DNA from: Planctomycetota bacterium
GTDB taxonomy: Bacteria > Planctomycetota > UBA8108
Direction: 5' to 3'
Assembly (NCBI GenBank): GCA_002695115.1
Contig: NZOA01000025.1
Coordinates: forward strand, 11,101-19,209
Length of the DNA: 8,109 nucleotides
Below the pieces are notes generated by a model. The model was not told the origin of the DNA. It did not search any database and worked only from the letters and a program-made list of their open reading frames with translations. Made by a program: the position numbers and the translations under genes. The first letter of the stretch is position 1. Each line of letters opens with the position of its first letter. Shown here piece after piece: positions 6,964 through 8,109 of the stretch.

Positions 6964-7887
6964 TTACCTGTCAGCGAGTTTTTTGAGTACGCCGAGGAAA
7001 TGCCTCGGAGGCAGTGGAGCGTCCCAATGCCCGGGCGTGAGAATGACGGAGGGCCCGGATTTCTTGAGCTCGGTGAAGCTCATCTTGGCCGAGATCTGAT
7101 TTTCACCGGGGTTGATCACGGGTTCGTGGGGGGTGACGTTTCCGAGACTTCCAAGCTGCTTACGGGAGGCGCCTTTGCCCTTGCGCCCCTTTTTACCTTT
7201 GCCTGGGGACCTGAGATTTTTTTTCCCCGCAGATTTCTGGATGCTCTTGGCGGTCCAGATTTCGTTGAGCTTGAAATAGACCGGCTCGGTCGTGTTCGAC
7301 TTGACGCTGAAAGACGTCACCTCGGCCCTGAGATTCTTGAACACGAAAAGACTCTTCCTGGTGTAGTCGCTGATCCTCTTGCCGAAGAGCTTCCATTGTT
7401 CGGCTTTCACCTTCGGGCTCACATCGACCTCATGGAAGGTCCTCTTCGAGAAGGCGTTCTTCTCCGATTTCTGGTTTACCTCGAGGTGGCTCGCCAGGCT
7501 CTTGTCAAAGATGACGTGTTTGCCGCCCGCGCCGGATATATTGATTCTGAAGAGGAGGCGTTTCTGAAAGCGCTTGTACTTGGTGTGGGCGCTCCCCAGT
7601 TTTTTCGCCAGCAGATTCTCATCGAGGCCCAGGTCTTCGTATTCCTGGTATGTTTTCGCCATGAAGTAGAGATAGGCGTCGTGGATCACGGAGACCCTCA
7701 GGCTCACATCGTTCTTCGTCGCCGACTTGGCCTGCATCTTCAGGAGACCATCGAGGTACTTTCCGATCGGTGACTTGGGCGGCTTCGGAGCGGCCCGCAG
7801 CTCTCCGATGGGTGTCGCGAGGAGAAAGCTGGACAGCAGCAGGGAGACTGCCGCGGCGTATGTCACTGGAGTTTTAGTTAAAGGCAT
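6964..7887 (-). CDS. Unrecognised exported protein, paralogue of the next gene upstream
   Basis: 307 residues; I do not recognise a named family. Residues about 8-32 are a signal peptide (VTYAAAVSLLLSSFLLATP, cleavage likely near RAA). Residues about 40-110 look helical and charged (YLYFMAKTYQEYEDLGLDEN), and residues about 110-210 look beta-rich (RLLFRINISG, SLFVFKNLRAEVTSFSV, PVYFKLNEIW). Residues about 213-244 are a strongly basic Lys/Gly/Arg low-complexity stretch containing GKGKKGRKGKG. The C-terminal 45 residues carry QISAK, LTPGHWDAPLPP and FLGVLKK. That block and the YFKL segment recur in the gene immediately upstream, with about 22 of 46 aligned C-terminal residues identical by hand, so these are tandem duplicates. 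The ATG at 7887 is supported by AAGG overlapping the upstream stop codon. It is probably a secreted or periplasmic protein that may bind a polyanion through the basic stretch; this is speculative. No catalytic motif is visible. Confidence 0.75.
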   Translation of the reverse strand: MPLTKTPVTYAAAVSLLLSSFLLATPIGELRAAPKPPKSPIGKYLDGLLKMQAKSATKNDVSLRVSVIHDAYLYFMAKTYQEYEDLGLDENLLAKKLGSAHTKYKRFQKRLLFRINISGAGGKHVIFDKSLASHLEVNQKSEKNAFSKRTFHEVDVSPKVKAEQWKLFGKRISDYTRKSLFVFKNLRAEVTSFSVKSNTTEPVYFKLNEIWTAKSIQKSAGKKNLRSPGKGKKGRKGKGASRKQLGSLGNVTPHEPVINPGENQISAKMSFTELKKSGPSVILTPGHWDAPLPPRHFLGVLKKLADR

Positions 7888-7894
7888 TTCGGTA

Positions 7895-7898
7895 CCTT
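7895..7898 (-). promoter_or_regulatory. Ribosome binding site overlapping the upstream stop codon
   Basis: The minus strand reads TAAGGTACCGAAATG. AAGG shares its two A bases with the TAA stop of the preceding paralogue gene and lies 7 nt before the ATG at 7887. Terminating ribosomes would end on the next gene's binding site, which suggests coupled translation of the two paralogues. Confidence 0.55.
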
Positions 7899-8109
7899 AC
7901 TTGTAACCGACCTTCTTGAGTATTTTGAGAAAATCTGTGGGCGGTAGCGGGAGCTCCCAATTTCCAGGCGTCATCACGATGGTGGGGCCGTGGGATTTGA
8001 GCGCGCTCCAGCTCTTCTTGGAGGAGATCTGGCGCGCCTTGACGTTGATGCTCTCCTTGGGATCCTTGCCCGCGCTCTGGACCCGGATATCTTTGAGCCG
8101 GAAATAGAT
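7897..8109 (-). CDS. C-terminal end of an unrecognised protein, tandem paralogue (5' end outside window)
   Basis: The minus-strand frame is open from the window edge (8109) to the TAA at 7899-7897, giving 70 visible residues. The sequence begins IYFRLKDIRVQSAGKD and ends with QISSKKSW, PTIVMTPGNWELPLPP, TDFLKILKKVGYK. It aligns with the C-terminus of the following gene: TPG-[HN]-W-[DE]-x-PLPP, FL, LKK and a QIS-[SA]-K block are shared. It lacks the basic insert: YFRL to TPG spans about 46 residues here against about 80 there. The start, signal peptide and N-terminal domain are outside the window, so its full length and export are inferred only from the paralogue. It ends 9 bp before the next ATG, clearly in the same transcription unit. 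No function can be assigned. Confidence 0.7.
   Translation of the reverse strand: MYFRLKDIRVQSAGKDPKESINVKARQISSKKSWSALKSHGPTIVMTPGNWELPLPPTDFLKILKKVGYK

Noticed and set aside
6631..7773. 380-codon plus-strand open frame opposite the PLD and paralogue genes
   Set aside because: It spans two genes and the gap between them on the other strand, both supported by motifs, a signal peptide or paralogy. No family features appear in its translation.

Overview
The window looks like a chromosomal segment from a planctomycete, or less likely another member of the PVC group (Verrucomicrobia/Lentisphaerae). The DNA is GC-rich by eye. It carries the hallmark exported families of that group: a DUF1501 protein, a multidomain cytochrome-like protein with a DUF1549/DUF1553 (PSCyt2/PSD1) core, a pre-peptidase C-terminal (PPC) domain protein, and a PQQ-propeller-type protein with a malectin-like C-terminus. 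No RNA gene, CRISPR array, insertion sequence or prophage was seen.

Layout. At 1-675, plus strand, lies the 3' end of a large exported protein whose start is outside the window. It converges on a minus-strand array, with only 25 bp between the two stop codons. In transcription order (right to left) the array is: (a) the C-terminal 70 codons of an unrecognised protein (8109-7897); (b) a complete exported paralogue of it (7887-6964); (c) a cytoplasmic-looking single-HKD phospholipase-D-superfamily protein (6945-6244); (d) an 815-residue exported protein with Ig-like, CX4CH, DUF1549 and DUF1553 regions (6190-3743); (e) a Tat-type DUF1501 protein (3730-2384); (f) a PPC-domain protein (2344-701). 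Gaps between genes are 9, 18, 53, 12 and 39 bp, so most or all of the array is probably one operon. A weak promoter-like element before (d) could divide it.

How they fit together. (d)-(e)-(f) is the familiar planctomycete module of cytochrome-like DUF1549/DUF1553 protein, DUF1501 protein and PPC protein. Its biochemical role is not established; all three products appear to be exported and may act together at the cell envelope. The less ordinary part is upstream. Two tandem paralogous secreted proteins share a C-terminal signature (TPG-[HN]-W-[DE]-x-PLPP-x-x-FL-x-x-LKK). They precede a PLD-type hydrolase that has no signal peptide. The paralogue pair, the lysine/glycine-rich insert in one copy, and the PLD linkage are the best candidates here for something undescribed.

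All coding space is accounted for and no gene-free stretch exceeds 60 bp. Many long open frames lie opposite the real genes (for example about 498 codons opposite the DUF1549/DUF1553 gene). They are read as GC-rich antisense shadows.
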